Part shown: one piece after another, positions 1 to 12,925 of the stretch
How the letters are laid out: every line of letters begins with the position of its first letter
How positions within the stretch are numbered: position 1 is the stretch's first letter
From: Conus ventricosus
Lineage: Eukaryota; Mollusca; Gastropoda; Neogastropoda; Conidae
Reading direction: 5' to 3'
Length of the DNA stretch: 64,000 nt
NCBI GenBank assembly: GCA_018398815.1
Contig: CM031620.1
Span: forward strand, 67,980,260 to 68,044,259
The notes under the pieces: generated by a model
What the model was told of the DNA's origin: nothing
The model's input: the letters and a program-made list of their open reading frames with translations, nothing else
Databases searched by the model: none
Program-made: the position numbers and the translations under genes

Positions 1-3000
1 AATAAACCCAAAATAACATTTTTAACGTTTTGTCAAAAATTACTTGGTACCCTTTCCCTTTACGGAATTTAAAGTTGAACTACGAAGCCCCAAGTATACA
101 CTATAAGAAAAACTTTAGAAAGGCTTTGAATGCAGGGCCCTTTCTTGTTAGCTTGGTTCCAGGAACACAACAGAAAAAACGGTTTTAAATAAAATAGCGC
201 AGGGTTTTGAATATTGCTACGAAAAGAGTCCTTAGCTGAAGTGGGGGTGACTCGTAGGTTAGAATTTACCCCAAAACTAGAATCAACTATCCTAGCAAAG
301 ACGATGATTTTTTGCTTTTTTATTACTCCGAGGATTAATACAGTTTGCCAGACAAGTTTATTAGAGGCTACAAATAAAGCTGAAAACTTGGATGACCCTT
401 TAAGCTGTTATTGGGTTTTTACTAAAATCGGGGATGAAAAAAACGCTCTTGCATTTGACAAGGTTACTGTGATGGTTGACAAAAAACAAACTAACGTACT
501 TTACTTTATTTTTCCTAAAGTTGTTGATTTTATTGCGTTTTACTCTGTTGATGAAGTGCTGCCAGAAGGATTACTAAGAAAATATATAAAGTTAATTAAT
601 AAAAAATCTTGATTTAAAAAATGGAGGTTCAAAAAGTTTAGGTTAAGGGAAATAAATGAACTTCAAAAGGAAATAGAAATGACTTGGTAAGTATAGGATT
701 AAAGAAAAAAATATGCTAAAGCTTTAAAAAACTCTTTTTATGTAATTATGCTCATCCCCTGTAGCTAGCGTAAGTGCGGGGGCTGTGTTACTCTTTTAAA
801 CCCCCGGGGCCAGGGGCCGGGCCCCGTTTGCATTAGGGGCCCTTTTTTTAGGTTTAGGCGCCTGTCTATGGTTTAAGTGCGTTTTAAAAAAAAAATTAAC
901 TCCTAAATTCAAAGCACACTGCATTGTGCCCTAGCATCACAAAACTCGTTCTTAAATTAAAAAATAGCAAATCTTACAGGAAAAAACATTTCAGACGAAG
1001 AATTTCGAAACTTTGGCGCGGCGATGATTTCAACGACAAAAAATTTAACTTCAAAAGGAGTGGGGAAAGACTTTTACTTCAGACGGGAGACACTGTGCAT
1101 TAAACAGAACATTTAAAAAAAAACCCGAACATTAACCCCCAAAATAGGCAAAATGGTTTACTGCTTAACCCCCCAACTGAATGGCGACTAGAGAAAAACG
1201 GCTCGGGTTATTGTTTCACCCCCACCTCCCCACTGTTTCACATTCTATCTTTGGGGGATTGAGAACTTAAAAATTAACTTGGGTTGTACTTACTTTAAAA
1301 ACCCAACAAAACCTAACTTTTTACTTAATTAAACCTAAATACTTATTTAAAACCTAACTAGACTTATTTAAGAAACCTAAAGTACTTTTAAAAAAAAACT
1401 ATTTTTTTTCACTTTTCTTTAATTTACTTGCACTTACTTAAAAATATTCTATAACTAACTTAACTTGTCTTTTATTCTTTTAAATGACTTTATCTTTCTT
1501 AAAAAATATTCATAGAAAATGGGTTACAGCAGGAGGCAGTTTTTTTTTTTGCAGAAGCCCCTTCTTCTTCTTTTACTGGGTTTGTGGGGGGTTTGTAACT
1601 TTGCTGTAAGTAAGGGTTGACATTTGTATGCTAAAAAAAACCCCCCCAACAACAACAGCACAAATTCATAAAAAACTCTTTCGTTTTATTGTGATTGGTT
1701 GTTAATTCGAGGCGGTGCGGGGGGCGATGTTGTATTACTATCAAAAATTTTTTTTTTTGTGATTGGGTTTTTTTTTGGGAGCTGTTCCTTTTAGCAGTTT
1801 AAAAGTCCAGCCCAACCCGTCCGGGGGTTTGATTTAAACATTACTACCGTGGGCATTCACTTTTGGGCATTCGTCTTTTGGGGGCCCTGCGGACTGTCCT
1901 GTGGGGGCTTCTTCTCCCGATCGCTCATTTTTTTTATTGCGATTTAAAATTTTAAAATGATCAAAATTAAATTGATAAAAAAAATTTAACCCAATGAATG
2001 GACAAGTAGTTCCAATCTGTAATTTCATTCACATCGGAGTTTCTGGGACTTTTTTTAAAACCGGATCTTGTGATAAGTCATATTTTTTAAAACTTCTGAT
2101 GAATCAAAATGGCGCCCTTTACTTACTAACTTTTCAATAAACTAATCATTGTCTGTCCCACCGTCTAACCAATTTGCCCCAGCTGTGCTTCTACCTAGCG
2201 TAGTACTTTTCCCAAAGTCTGATGAGACATTTTTGGAATCTTTCAATACTTGTTCAACGCCTAAATAGTTTAGTTTTTTCCCCACGCAGCCAGAGAGAAA
2301 ATCTTTCTTTATGGCAGTTGTCTACGAGTAGTCTCTTTTCTCCCGCACTTTAATGTTTTCACAAACCATTTTTAAAAACAATAAAAAAAATATAATACTT
2401 TTAAAACCATGAGTTTAACGTTGGTTTTTATCGTGCCTATAGTTTGGGGTTAAGTTTATTCTACCCCTTCAAAAAGTTTTTTAGGAATAAAACCCCCCAA
2501 CATGGGAGATGAAGATTCGCAAAAAAGTTCAAACTTATTTTTAGCTTTAACAACAAAAGATTTTTTGTTTTTAAAAAACACATAGACAGTCTTTCTATTA
2601 TGATTATTTTAAATTATTTTTTATTAAAAAAGATGAGTGAAAAAAAAATTACAAACAATTTTCCCCCTGCTGTGATTGGCGGTCTTAGTAAGGGTATAGC
2701 GCTTAGCAAAAAAAAATGTTTAAAAAAGAACCGCAGATCTAGAAGTTTGACATTGAGGACATTGTTTAAGGTTATAGTTGTAATTTTGAGGGGTTGCGTC
2801 AAAAGACTTTCTTTTTACACAGGGATTATCCCAGAAAAAAATTAGTTCATAGAAAAATTAATCAAAAAAATTAATTTATAAAAAGAGGGGGGGGAAATTT
2901 TGATGGTAGGGGACATTGTTAATGCATTGGGTTTCTTGGAACAATTATATGTTTAGTAAATTGCGGGGCCAGAAGAAGAAACGGCAAACAAGCAATGGAA

Positions 3001-3885
3001 GATTAGCTAAAACAAAAGCCCCTTATGAGAAAAAAGAAATTTCCCCCTTTGACTTTATTAAAAAAAATTAGAGAACAGACCATGCAGAGCACCATTTCAG
3101 CGTTTATGACGAATGAATGAGATTACTTGTGACAGGAAAGAAAATTTTTAACATCGCCCCCGCCAGAAAGTCTACTTTTTTGGCCATCAGAAGAACAGAA
3201 AATGCAGAGTAGCTTTATTAAAGGGGCAGGGGGCAATCTCTTTCTGCTATTCAATCTAAAAAAAAATTTAAAAATACAATTAAAAAAATAACAATACAAT
3301 ACAAAAAATATTTTCTCCAAAGGCTATTGGAAAGGAAAGGCCCCCTATTGAAAAACTGAGTAAAACTTCTAAGTGCCCTGAATCAGAGCGAAAAACGGGG
3401 TTTTAAAACAAGCAATTTGGCAAAAATTTTCGCCGCCCCCAAAAAAAATAAAAGACCTAGATTTGTTTAACCAGTTCCCAAAAGACACCCACCCAAAGGA
3501 CTTCTTAAACTTCCCCATGATAAAGCAGAAGAAAAAAGTTTTAATATGCTCTGACAGTTGTTGACTGTTCAAATACAAAGACGTGAACCTTTAACAGATA
3601 AAAAACTCAAATGCTGTGGCTGTGGGTTTACAAAAAAAATATACATGAAGGCCCATTAAGTATCCTAGGATGATCCGTTGATGATGGAAAAGATTTTTTA
3701 AAAGGGTTCGTAACCACTGTTTTTAAACATCATGTTACAGTTTGGAGAGGGATCCCAGGAACCATCGATCGCAACCCGTAAAATTCATAAAAACTAGCTG
3801 AACCCTTTTAAAATCAATACACAGGAAATTAGGGGCAGAGAAACCCAAAACAGAATGGGGAGGAGGTTTCCAGCATCTTAGCGCC
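1..3885. other. Noisy AT-rich sequence, probably decayed mobile element
   Basis: No convincing gene is visible apart from one open frame at 214-612 (132 residues, plus strand) that I do not recognise. The stretch has many short homopolymer runs (A, T, C, G of 4 to 9) and broken frames. It leads directly into the integrase-like tail at 3930-4225, so much of it may be the body of the same element. Confidence 0.4.
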
Positions 3886-3929
3886 ATGACAATGAAAAAA
3901 TTTTTAAAACAACGGCTTAAACCGGTGAA

Positions 3930-4225
3930 CGCAATCAAGTTAAAAAAAATTAGCATTACTGAAGATGCGCAGGGGACTCAAAAACTCTTGCCGTTTGGAC
4001 TAAAAGTAAGATACTTGTATGCTCCTGGAGAGGCAGAAGGTGATGTTAGAATTAGAGCTACAGATCCTATATGGAGTGTCGACGTTTATGAAGTTGAAAG
4101 AATCATGAAAACAAACCCCTCCCGTATATTATTTAAGAGAAACTCCCTCTTCTAAAAAGCCTGCTCCTAAAAGATCGTTTGTTCGTGAAGAGTTGCAAGT
4201 TGTCCCGCCAAACACAGTGAGTTAA
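3930..4225 (+). pseudogene. Integrase C-terminal fragment, Polinton/Maverick-like
   Basis: The open frame contains GLKVRYLYAPGEAEGDVRIR followed by ATDPIWSVDVYEV. After a one-base shift near 4115-4125, a second frame continues with PKRSFVREELQVVPPN and a TAA stop at 4223-4225. From memory, this combination (RYxYxPGEA, RATDPIWS, FVREELQ) is the C-terminal, chromodomain-like part of the integrase found in Polinton/Maverick elements and in F54H12.3-like proteins. Those integrases join element ends to host DNA. The catalytic core is not visible upstream, and the frame break means this copy is not functional as read. A different integrase class, such as Ginger, is possible. Confidence 0.6.
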
Positions 4226-4246
4226 ACTTAATTTTTATGTCCTTGG

Positions 4247-4478
4247 AGAGAATGTAAATATGTTTGTTCACGATCACCAAATCTTATCTAGCACGTAAGC
4301 CCCCGTTTCAATGTACTGATTACGTCAATTTTAGATGGTTTGGCGTGTTAATTTTTTTGTAAAACAGGTGTTAATTTTGGTTAAAATTGACATGAGATGG
4401 ATGTGAGTTGGATGTGAAAAGGGGGGTTTTCGTGCAAAATAACATGGGTGAGCTTGAACTCACATATTTACATTCTCT
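4247..4478. repeat. Short inverted-repeat unit next to the integrase tail
   Basis: AGAGAATGTAAATATG at 4247-4262 is repeated exactly in inverted orientation at 4463-4478, leaving about 200 bp between the arms. The unit starts 21 bases after the integrase stop, so it may be the terminal region of that element or an independent MITE-like insertion. Confidence 0.6.
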
Positions 4479-6116
4479 CTAACTCCTCTTGCAAGTAGTC
4501 GATCATTTCTTTGTTGTTCATAGCAGACGCGAAAGCAGCCATTGTGAAAGTCGTCAGTTTCATTTGCAAAGTTACTCGCTTCGTTCCCTTCCTTTTCTCA
4601 ATGAAAACGGGTGGTTCCAACACCCAAAAATAGTGCCAAGACATGATTGGACCATGGGCTTACTGTGAGAAATGACGTGCTCGAAGTGACGTACACTGTT
4701 GCCACAAAAGGGTCTTTAAAATTGCTTCAATTCCATTTTGGCCAGGGATTTTTAAAGTGGGCCCCGTTCTCCAGTCTGAATGACATGATGCTGTGTTTGC
4801 ATGTGTTTTTTTCCCAAGCTCTAGCATAAAAAGTTTAAAGTTTGACACAAGTGTTGGGTATGGGCCTGTCAATGATTGTCACTGCTTGCATGACTGGCAG
4901 CACTTCACCACTGGCATTGTTGGTAAAGTAATTGTCAGTGTCAAATATTTCTGAGTATTTTAAATCTTTGTCAGTCTCAACTATTTCAGAATATTTTTCA
5001 AATCTTTGTCTCATCACTGACCTTCGCTGACAAGATTTTGAACCTGAAAATCAAACTTTGGCAATGGAATTATTTTTCATGTCACTGTTACTGCTGCTGG
5101 TCTCTGCTTGACGGAACTTCGGCGTATGCTATCGCTTATTTTCTTAAAAATAGGGTGTATGTGTGTTAATGTTGTATCACTGCTGGTGTCGGTGATGTAG
5201 TCCAAGTCATTAGTTGAATCACTGCTGGGTTTAGTCCACGTAACCAAGTGTGGCAGCCTCTCTGTACACACACACTGAACGGCTGGATTCCTTAACAACA
5301 ACGAACAGGAAATCCAGCACGCCCACCCAGTCAATGCAGAGAACCACTAGTTCATGGATAGCTTTAAGATCGTGGTGTCAATGGGACCCATAAAGGTATG
5401 GGCAAGACTCGCAATGTTAAAACGGGGATTGCCACAATCTAAGAATTTCATTAGAAGTTGGACCATCTTTTTCCCCCCCATAATATGGGCATTCTGAATA
5501 TGCTTTCCAGTCCCCTGGGATCACATGTGGGCTGATGGAAGGATTGAGATTTTTCATGGGCTGCACAGTCTAAAGAATAGGGACTTGTGTATGCGCTTGA
5601 GAAAAATTTTCTGTATGGACTTAATTACAACTTTTTTGACAAAAGCTGACATCGCCTAGTATGGTATGATATGTATGCTAGGGCAGAAAGTAGGTCTGAA
5701 AAAGAGTTAACCTGTGAATGACTGTAGAGCCTGGTTGCAAGTATATACAACATTCATACATCTCCAGCATTTTCTTCACCACAAAGCACTTCAGGTCCCC
5801 ATTGGCTTGGCACTGGGTGCTACTTTTTCTTCATGTTTTCAATATGGGTGCGACTTTCCGTAACATTTTTCCATAAAATGATTCAATAGTCTTGCATACT
5901 TACTTTAGCCAGTCTAGCATGGGTCGCCATCTGTCCTAATTTAATAAAACTTCAAATTTCTCCTAATGCACTGATTGTTGACGTTAAAACAAACCCCATT
6001 CATCAAGCCAACAAATAGTAAGATGTTTTCATAACACCGCCAAAGAAATTGCAGGAGTCTTGATTCCTAACCCTGGGTTTCCAGACACCCCAACTGTCTG
6101 ATTTTTCTTACTATTT
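4479..6116. other. 3' flank of NOG1; unassigned
   Basis: Minus-strand open frames at 4835-5017 and 5077-5334 have no family I recognise. The segment 4541-4660 contains a minus-strand ATG context (MAAFASAMNNKEMIDYL) whose upstream sequence is also found at 61660-61800, so part of this stretch is a dispersed repeat. Confidence 0.45.
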
Positions 6117-6269
6117 CTATCTTCTGCTGGTCTTGCCCTGCTTGCGTTTGCCGGAGAACAGGTGTTTAGGTTTCATATTCAGGATGACGCGGTCACCCTC
6201 TCCCTTCTTGGCCTCATGATTGCGTGGCTTTTGGGCTTTGCGTGAGATCTTCTTCGCCTTTGTCACCAT
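6117..6269 (-). CDS. GTPBP4: NOG1 last exon and stop
   Basis: This exon has 50 codons and a TAG stop. It starts [15 protein letters not shown] and ends [20 protein letters not shown] then GKTSRR. This basic tail is characteristic of animal NOG1. The acceptor is CTCAACAG. A possible ATTAAA poly(A) signal lies about 175 bases past the stop, near 5942. Confidence 0.95.
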   Translation of the reverse strand: MVTKAKKISRKAQKPRNHEAKKGEGDRVILNMKPKHLFSGKRKQGKTSRR

Positions 6270-6666
6270 CTGTTGAGCGAAGAAAATGGCAACAAATCAA
6301 TCATGAAGTAAGGGCTTTTTCTCCAACATGCGCTGTCAAGTTTGGACTCGCAACTACACTGTGAACTTTAATTTCAAATTCACAACAACAAAATTCTGAG
6401 GAAGCAGAGAAATCTGATGTGCTCGACTATCTTCCTTATAAAGTCGAAACATTGGACATTGTACCTAGCATGACACATTGGGGGAGAGGGGGGGAGAAAA
6501 AAAAGGACTTCTTTAGTGTGATGCTGTTTGGGAAAAAAAAAAAAAAAAAGAGAGAAAAAGTGCGAATAAAACATGTCGATGTAAACATTGGAACATGTCG
6601 GAGAACACAAAATGCTACAAGAGTGGGGGAGCAGTGAGAGCAAATTTTGGTAACGGTGAGCTGAAA

Positions 6667-6701
<35 letters not shown>

Positions 6702-9700
6702 ATCTTCATGTTCATGGCCATCATGCATTAATTGTCATGGGTGCAACTTCTTCAGTCTGAGGACGGAATCCGTTTCATGAAATTATTCGAGATGGAATTT
6801 TCCGTTTTTCGTAAATCTGAAAATAAAATAAAAAGTTTTTCAAAACAGTCTCCAAAATTGCGCAAATTACATATCGAGTGCGTCTTGCCATACAACGGAA
6901 GTGCCGAATCCGAAGTACTCTTTATTTTAGGGAACAAAGATAAAAGCACCATTTGCCGAAATCTAGATTTTGAGTTTGGAGTTCACTGGAAAGCGTGAGA
7001 ATGTCCTATCTTAAAGAAGGTGATTCAGTTGAGGAGATTGACGCTGGCATCACTAATAAGTGGCGATGGGCTTGGCTGAACGAAATAGATGATGAAAAAC
7101 GACAACATGGTGTTTGGAGTTTGAAAACGAACAAACCTGTTGTAGCGTTTTGCCACATGTGCAACTCGGACCTCTTGTATGGATCCAATGGAAAATCTCG
7201 GCTAGCAAAGCATGCCAGAAGTCCGGACCATATTAAAAGCATGAAGGTAAGAATTTCAGCAAGATCTTTTTCAGCAGCCCTCCATGCCCCCCCCCCCCCC
7301 CCCCCCCCCCAGTGACACACACGCAGGCACACACACTGAATGCGTGCGCGTGTCACTGGGGGGAGGTAAGGCAGAGAGAGAGAAGAGACAAAATAGTATG
7401 AAAAAAGTATTTAAAGAAAGAAAAAAAAACATAAAAGAAAAATAAATATGAGGGTTAGTTTTCTGGGAAAAGGATGGGGAAAACTACTAAAGGTTCTATT
7501 TCTTCCGTGTAATAAAATGGGTTAGTTTTGGAAGTACAGTGGAAACTCTATTAAGACCTTGGAAAATGCACAGATTTGTGATCTTCATACCCTTGCTGCC
7601 CATCTATGTCCAAGGCACCAACCAAGCTGGTTTTTGGGGGTAGGGTTTTTTTTTTTTTATTTTTTTTTTAACTTTAAAATTCAAACAGGGCCTCGGTTCC
7701 AAATTTCCTTTCACCAGAGGACACAAACTGAATTTTTCAAAAAATCAATTTTGGCACCAGGGGCTGAACCCGAACCTTTCAGTTTTTCAATTTTTCGCCA
7801 GTTTCACCCATGAATTATACCCGTTTCTATTTTTCAGCAAACAAGATCCATATGACATATATGTGTGTATATATATTGATACATATAGAGACACCTTTTA
7901 TATGGATACCTTCTCTACACTAAAAGATCACTGCCATGTTAACGGATCTAATATGATCACCCTATAAACACAGAAAGAGAGCTCTGCAATTAATATTTCA
8001 TGGCTAGTGACTTTTTCTCCCTTGTTACACATTGTACACCTTTCCAAACGATCTGAAAACGATAAAGTTTTACATCTTGAGGTTAACTAACACCCTAGTT
8101 ATTAAAGGTGTGTGTGGTTATTTTAAAAATGCCAATCATGAAAGAGTCGCATATTGTTCAGGATACAATGGATCTATTTCCATGGCACTGGACCTATTTA
8201 CCCTTGCTGTTTTTACAATTACGCCAGACTCGTTGATAACTAGTCTGTTCACATGTGTTTTTAGGCAGGGCAGCTGATAATATAAACTTCCTCTGATTAG
8301 GCTCAACTTTCCTCTGGATTCAAATGGGAAGTTTAGAACCACACAGTCCAGTTTTATCCACTTAATGGGTGCGTCTCCGAGTGTGTTGCTCAGACTGCCT
8401 GGCCAGCCTTGCAGGTATCTCCATCTTTTCGCCTCACTGATGCCAGGATACAATAGAAAAGTAAGTGCAGAGTACAGCCCTGTCATGCAGTCTTGAGACC
8501 AGAATGGAAATCCTTGGCCTCGGCCTCATCCCAGTTGTTAGAACTAGGGTGCCTCAGTTTTGATTTCCTCTCCATATCTATGCCGTCAATCTGGTTCTGT
8601 TGCGTTACCAAACTGGCAAATTCCTGGGGACTGTCACTGGACAGACATGGGCATGGTTGCGCCCTCTTGTGGGAGAGCTCACTCGTGCTGGCTCTGTTGC
8701 TAAACAATGACCGTTGATCAGGAGGGGCTTAGCAGGTGGTGTCCTGTATACTACGGATGAGAACAGGCACCACTGTCACCTGTAAAGTGATTCAGCAGCA
8801 GTGCAGTGTGTCTCTCCTCTGGTGGGGAGAGGGGGGGGGGGGGGGGGAGGGTGTCACGACAACTTGGCATTTGATGGCTTGGATTGCCAGGGCTATATGC
8901 CGGGTTGTGGCTGTGGACGGGGAGCCGTAATGAGCACCATGGATGTAATGCCACTGAAGGGGCACAGAAGATGGGACTGCAAAGGGAAAAGGTGACTAAC
9001 ATTGTTGCCACGTTTACTTCATCAGAGAGGCATCACCGCATGCAGAGTGGTCCATTACATTCACCACCTCTGCGAAGCCATGCATGTGTGGCGGGTTTGC
9101 AGCCAGAGCAGCAAATTCATAAGAATGAACCAGACTTGGATAGGGAGTGTGGCGGGTTTGCAGCCAGAGCAGCAAATTCATAAGAATGAACCAGACTTGG
9201 ATAGGGAGTGTGTGGCGGGTTTGCAGCCAGAGCAGCAAATTCATAAGAATGAACCAGACTTGGATAGAGAGTGTGTGGCGGGTTTGCAGCTAGAGCAGCA
9301 AATTCATAAGAATGAATCAGACTTTGAAAGAGTATCTCCAGGATGACATCTGGCAGATGTGTGTCCAACTGGCGTACTTTGGAAGACAGAAAACTGCTCT
9401 CACCACACTTTTTTTTATTTTGCTGGTTACTTCTTTCCCCTTAGGGGACAGGCAGACCCCAACCGCTCCATTGTTAGAACAGCATGTAGTCAAAGAGCAG
9501 GACTCGGAAAAGATGCTGTTACACTATGTGGGAGTTGGTGCTAGGGTACTAAATAGTACAGTGAGACACTATCAATGTTACCATTCCACGAGCGCGCGGT
9601 TACCAGGTTTTGTTTGTTTGTTTTTTTTAATTTGCTAATATTGTATTTCTACTACACTGGAACACTTAAATGGCCCAGGTAAACCTGTTTATTACTGAAC

Positions 9701-12700
9701 TGGATAGTGAAAATTACAAATGTTATCATAATGCATCACTGTCAATGTTCTAGGTGTCGGGAATCTGAACAGCTGCAATACTGGCCACACACAAATTCAA
9801 CCATCAGACATGAAACAAACAATTCAGAAAATATAGAAGATAGGTTGCAAGAATGAGAAAACTTTGTATTCTGAAAATTTAAGGATATTGCCCAAATCCC
9901 TGCTGCTATTTCCAAGTCACAACCTCCAAGTGCTGATTTATTTTGCAATAATCACTATTGAATTTTAATTAAATATCAACCGATTTTAAAGTGAAAAAAA
10001 AAACAAACTAGTTACTAACACAGCCTTACTATGTGTCTTCCCACTCACCTGCTCATCCCTAAGTCCCGACCTATCTCTGGTTTGGCTTCGGGTGCGAGAG
10101 GTGGCAACGACACTGCGTACCCGTGACGATGAAGACCGGCGACCTTCTGCTGATTCCGAGGATGGTCCAGCCGACTCCTCCCTCTTCCGTTTCCGTCGTC
10201 GCTGCAACCCAATAGGAAGGGAAGGTACCAAATGACCCTACTCTCTAACCTTTTTGACTTGCTATTTTGAAATGTGACAAGCTGTTTATGTCTTGTTTGT
10301 AAAATCCTTCCAATTTTTTTTATCAGTAATGCAATAGTCCTTTCCATTCTTCACAAATCACGTCTCCAGTTCCAACCCTTCCCCATGTGCACCAGGTCTC
10401 TCACCTTCCCCACGGCCCCAGAACCATCCACAGTCAGGAGCAACAGGCTTAAAGGAGAGAGAAGCTTGGGACATTCTGCTGTCAGCCGCCCATAGATGTG
10501 ACCATGCCACATCTTTCTAATGACCACTTGTAAATGTGACAAATGATTATGGTTAATTTTCTGGCTGACACCTTGTTTGATTTTCTGCTTGTGCCTTGTC
10601 CAATGGAAACAGAATGAATGCACACAAAAGAGACTTGCTTTCCTATCATCCACTGTGAAACACAAAAGAGACTTGCTTTCCTATCATCCACTGTGAAAGA
10701 GACAAATCAAAATGACACACGATCTAAAAAGACATGCTAGTGCTAGTAAGAAAAAGTTCATAAACTGTTGGAATAATATTCTTTCAGAAGCTGGCGTACT
10801 GGATGGAAGGGAGGGGAACTTGCAATTTAAGATGAGCTCTACATAAGCACAAGTAGGATGTGAACAGAGAGCATGAGGCAGTTTACACACACAGACACAT
10901 CCACTATAAAAACCAACTGACATGGGTAAAGGATGCACAAAGAGAGAAATCTATCAACAAAGGAGACAACTCACGGCGGCCAGGCTGGCGGATCGTGGCA
11001 ACGTTGATCTATTGTTGTTTCTCTTGTCAATGGCTTCCAAGCGTTTCAGCTTTTGCTTCTCCTGGATTCTAAACAAGATCAACACCCACTTTCATCATCA
11101 TTCAACAAGGCATACTGATGCTCATGATTTGTAAGATGTGTCAATGAACGAACCCATTGCTAACTCTGTAATACCACTAATAGTCGAAAAAGACATGAAA
11201 ATAATGCTTAACCCCTTGACTGCCGCTATTTTGTATCAGTTTTGTACTTCTGTGTGCCAGAGCAAAATTTGACTTTTTGCGGTAGGTTCACTAATTTGAT
11301 CAGTGCTCATTTATTTGTGGAGATCTCTCTTAGATTTTTTGCATGTTTTCTTCTTATAACCAGGGCTATAATATCTGCAAATAATATTTGATTTTGTTCA
11401 TTCCGAGTATAATAAATAAATCTTATAATTCAACTTTTTTTAAAAAATTATACTTTGCAAGCATACAAAACCCTACAGCAGAAAAAACAAAACCCAGCAA
11501 AAAGTGGTTTTAGTGTACTTTACTGAACACCTGTGTAAATATTTGGTAGTGAATTTACAACCCACAATTGTTGTTTTACATGATAAATCCATGTATTTCT
11601 GGGGCACAGCACAATCCAACAATCAAGGGACACAATTTTGTTTTCTTAGGTAGGTTCACTAATACGCCCACTGCTCTTTCAATTCTTGACATATCTTAGA
11701 TACTTGTGAAATTTTCTTGTTATATCCATGGCTACAGCCAGATATCACAATAGTTTGATTTTGTTTGCAATGAGTAGACCAAAGTATATATAATGATGAA
11801 TGTTTTGTTTGAAAAACAGACAGTCACACTTTCAGAACATAAACAAAACTATAGCACTAAAATCACAATGAAATACAACAAAAACTGGTGTTAGTATCCT
11901 TTGAACTTCAGGACAAACATCTGTATTCACAATAAAGCCTGACAATGCATAAAATGTTTAGCAACCCATATCATAATGGACACTCCATTCCTGGTAAAGC
12001 TCGCCCTCTTCCTCTGCCCCTCACACTGGACCCTCGCCGCTGTCCTGAACCCCTCCCCTTCCTCGACTCCCCTCCCGACCTCTCACGAAAGGAGGGAGGG
12101 GGGGGGGGGCAGTTGACATAGACGGAATCGGCTCGTCACTCTCTAATTCGGCCCCACTTGTGCCGGTATCGCTTGGTTCGAAGTCTGGGATCAGCTTCGT
12201 CATCAACACCAATCTCCGATAGCAAAGGGTGGTGTTGATTGTGATCGCTTTCTTTCTCCTCCAAATCGCTTTGTTCCACTTCTCTGATGTCTTCGTCATC
12301 GCTTTCACGGTCTCAGATAACTTCTTGAAGCACTTCAAGAGCATTAGATAGTTTGAAAACGGCACGCGCCTGAACAAACTGCCTGCTCTACTCGCCATCT
12401 TGAACCGAAAATGACTCAGCTGAACCTTGCTGAAGTATATCGTCCGAACGGACGCAAACCGGTCAGTCAGCCACCCGTGAAAGGGAAGAAACCATCCTTT
12501 AGGGTCCCTACAACCATTCAAACCATTTTTTTCTCCTTGCCTCCTTTCTTTAAATCGCCAAATTTTGATGATGAAATTACGTCGAACGGCGTTCGATATG
12601 CGGCACACAGCCTTCCAGAAACCACCTCGAACGCCGTTCATGCAAGGGCAGTCAATGGGTTAACTGAATCTGCAGACCTGTTTACCCCCTTGGCTACCCA

Positions 12701-12885
12701 AGTGTAATCCCAAATACTGAAAAGTGTAATTTTATGGGGGAAAAGTGTAATCGAAGGCGCGAAGCGCCGAGATGGCAAATTTTTTTTTGGGAAGCAAAAT
12801 GGTGCAATCTGGTGCACATTCTGGCGAAAACATGATTTACATTTGTGTGTGCGCGTGAAGTGTGCGTGTTCGTGAGGTGTGTGTC

Positions 12886-12925
<40 letters not shown>

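Noticed and set aside
6380..6780. Open frames with polyglycine or polyproline
   Set aside because: Caused by the 33-G run; no conserved flanks.
8136..8707. Two adjoining minus-strand open frames
   Set aside because: No recognisable motif, no splice logic, and antisense frames of similar length are present.
9002..9368. Overlapping repetitive open frames around 9100-9340
   Set aside because: Explained by the four-copy 61-63 bp repeat.
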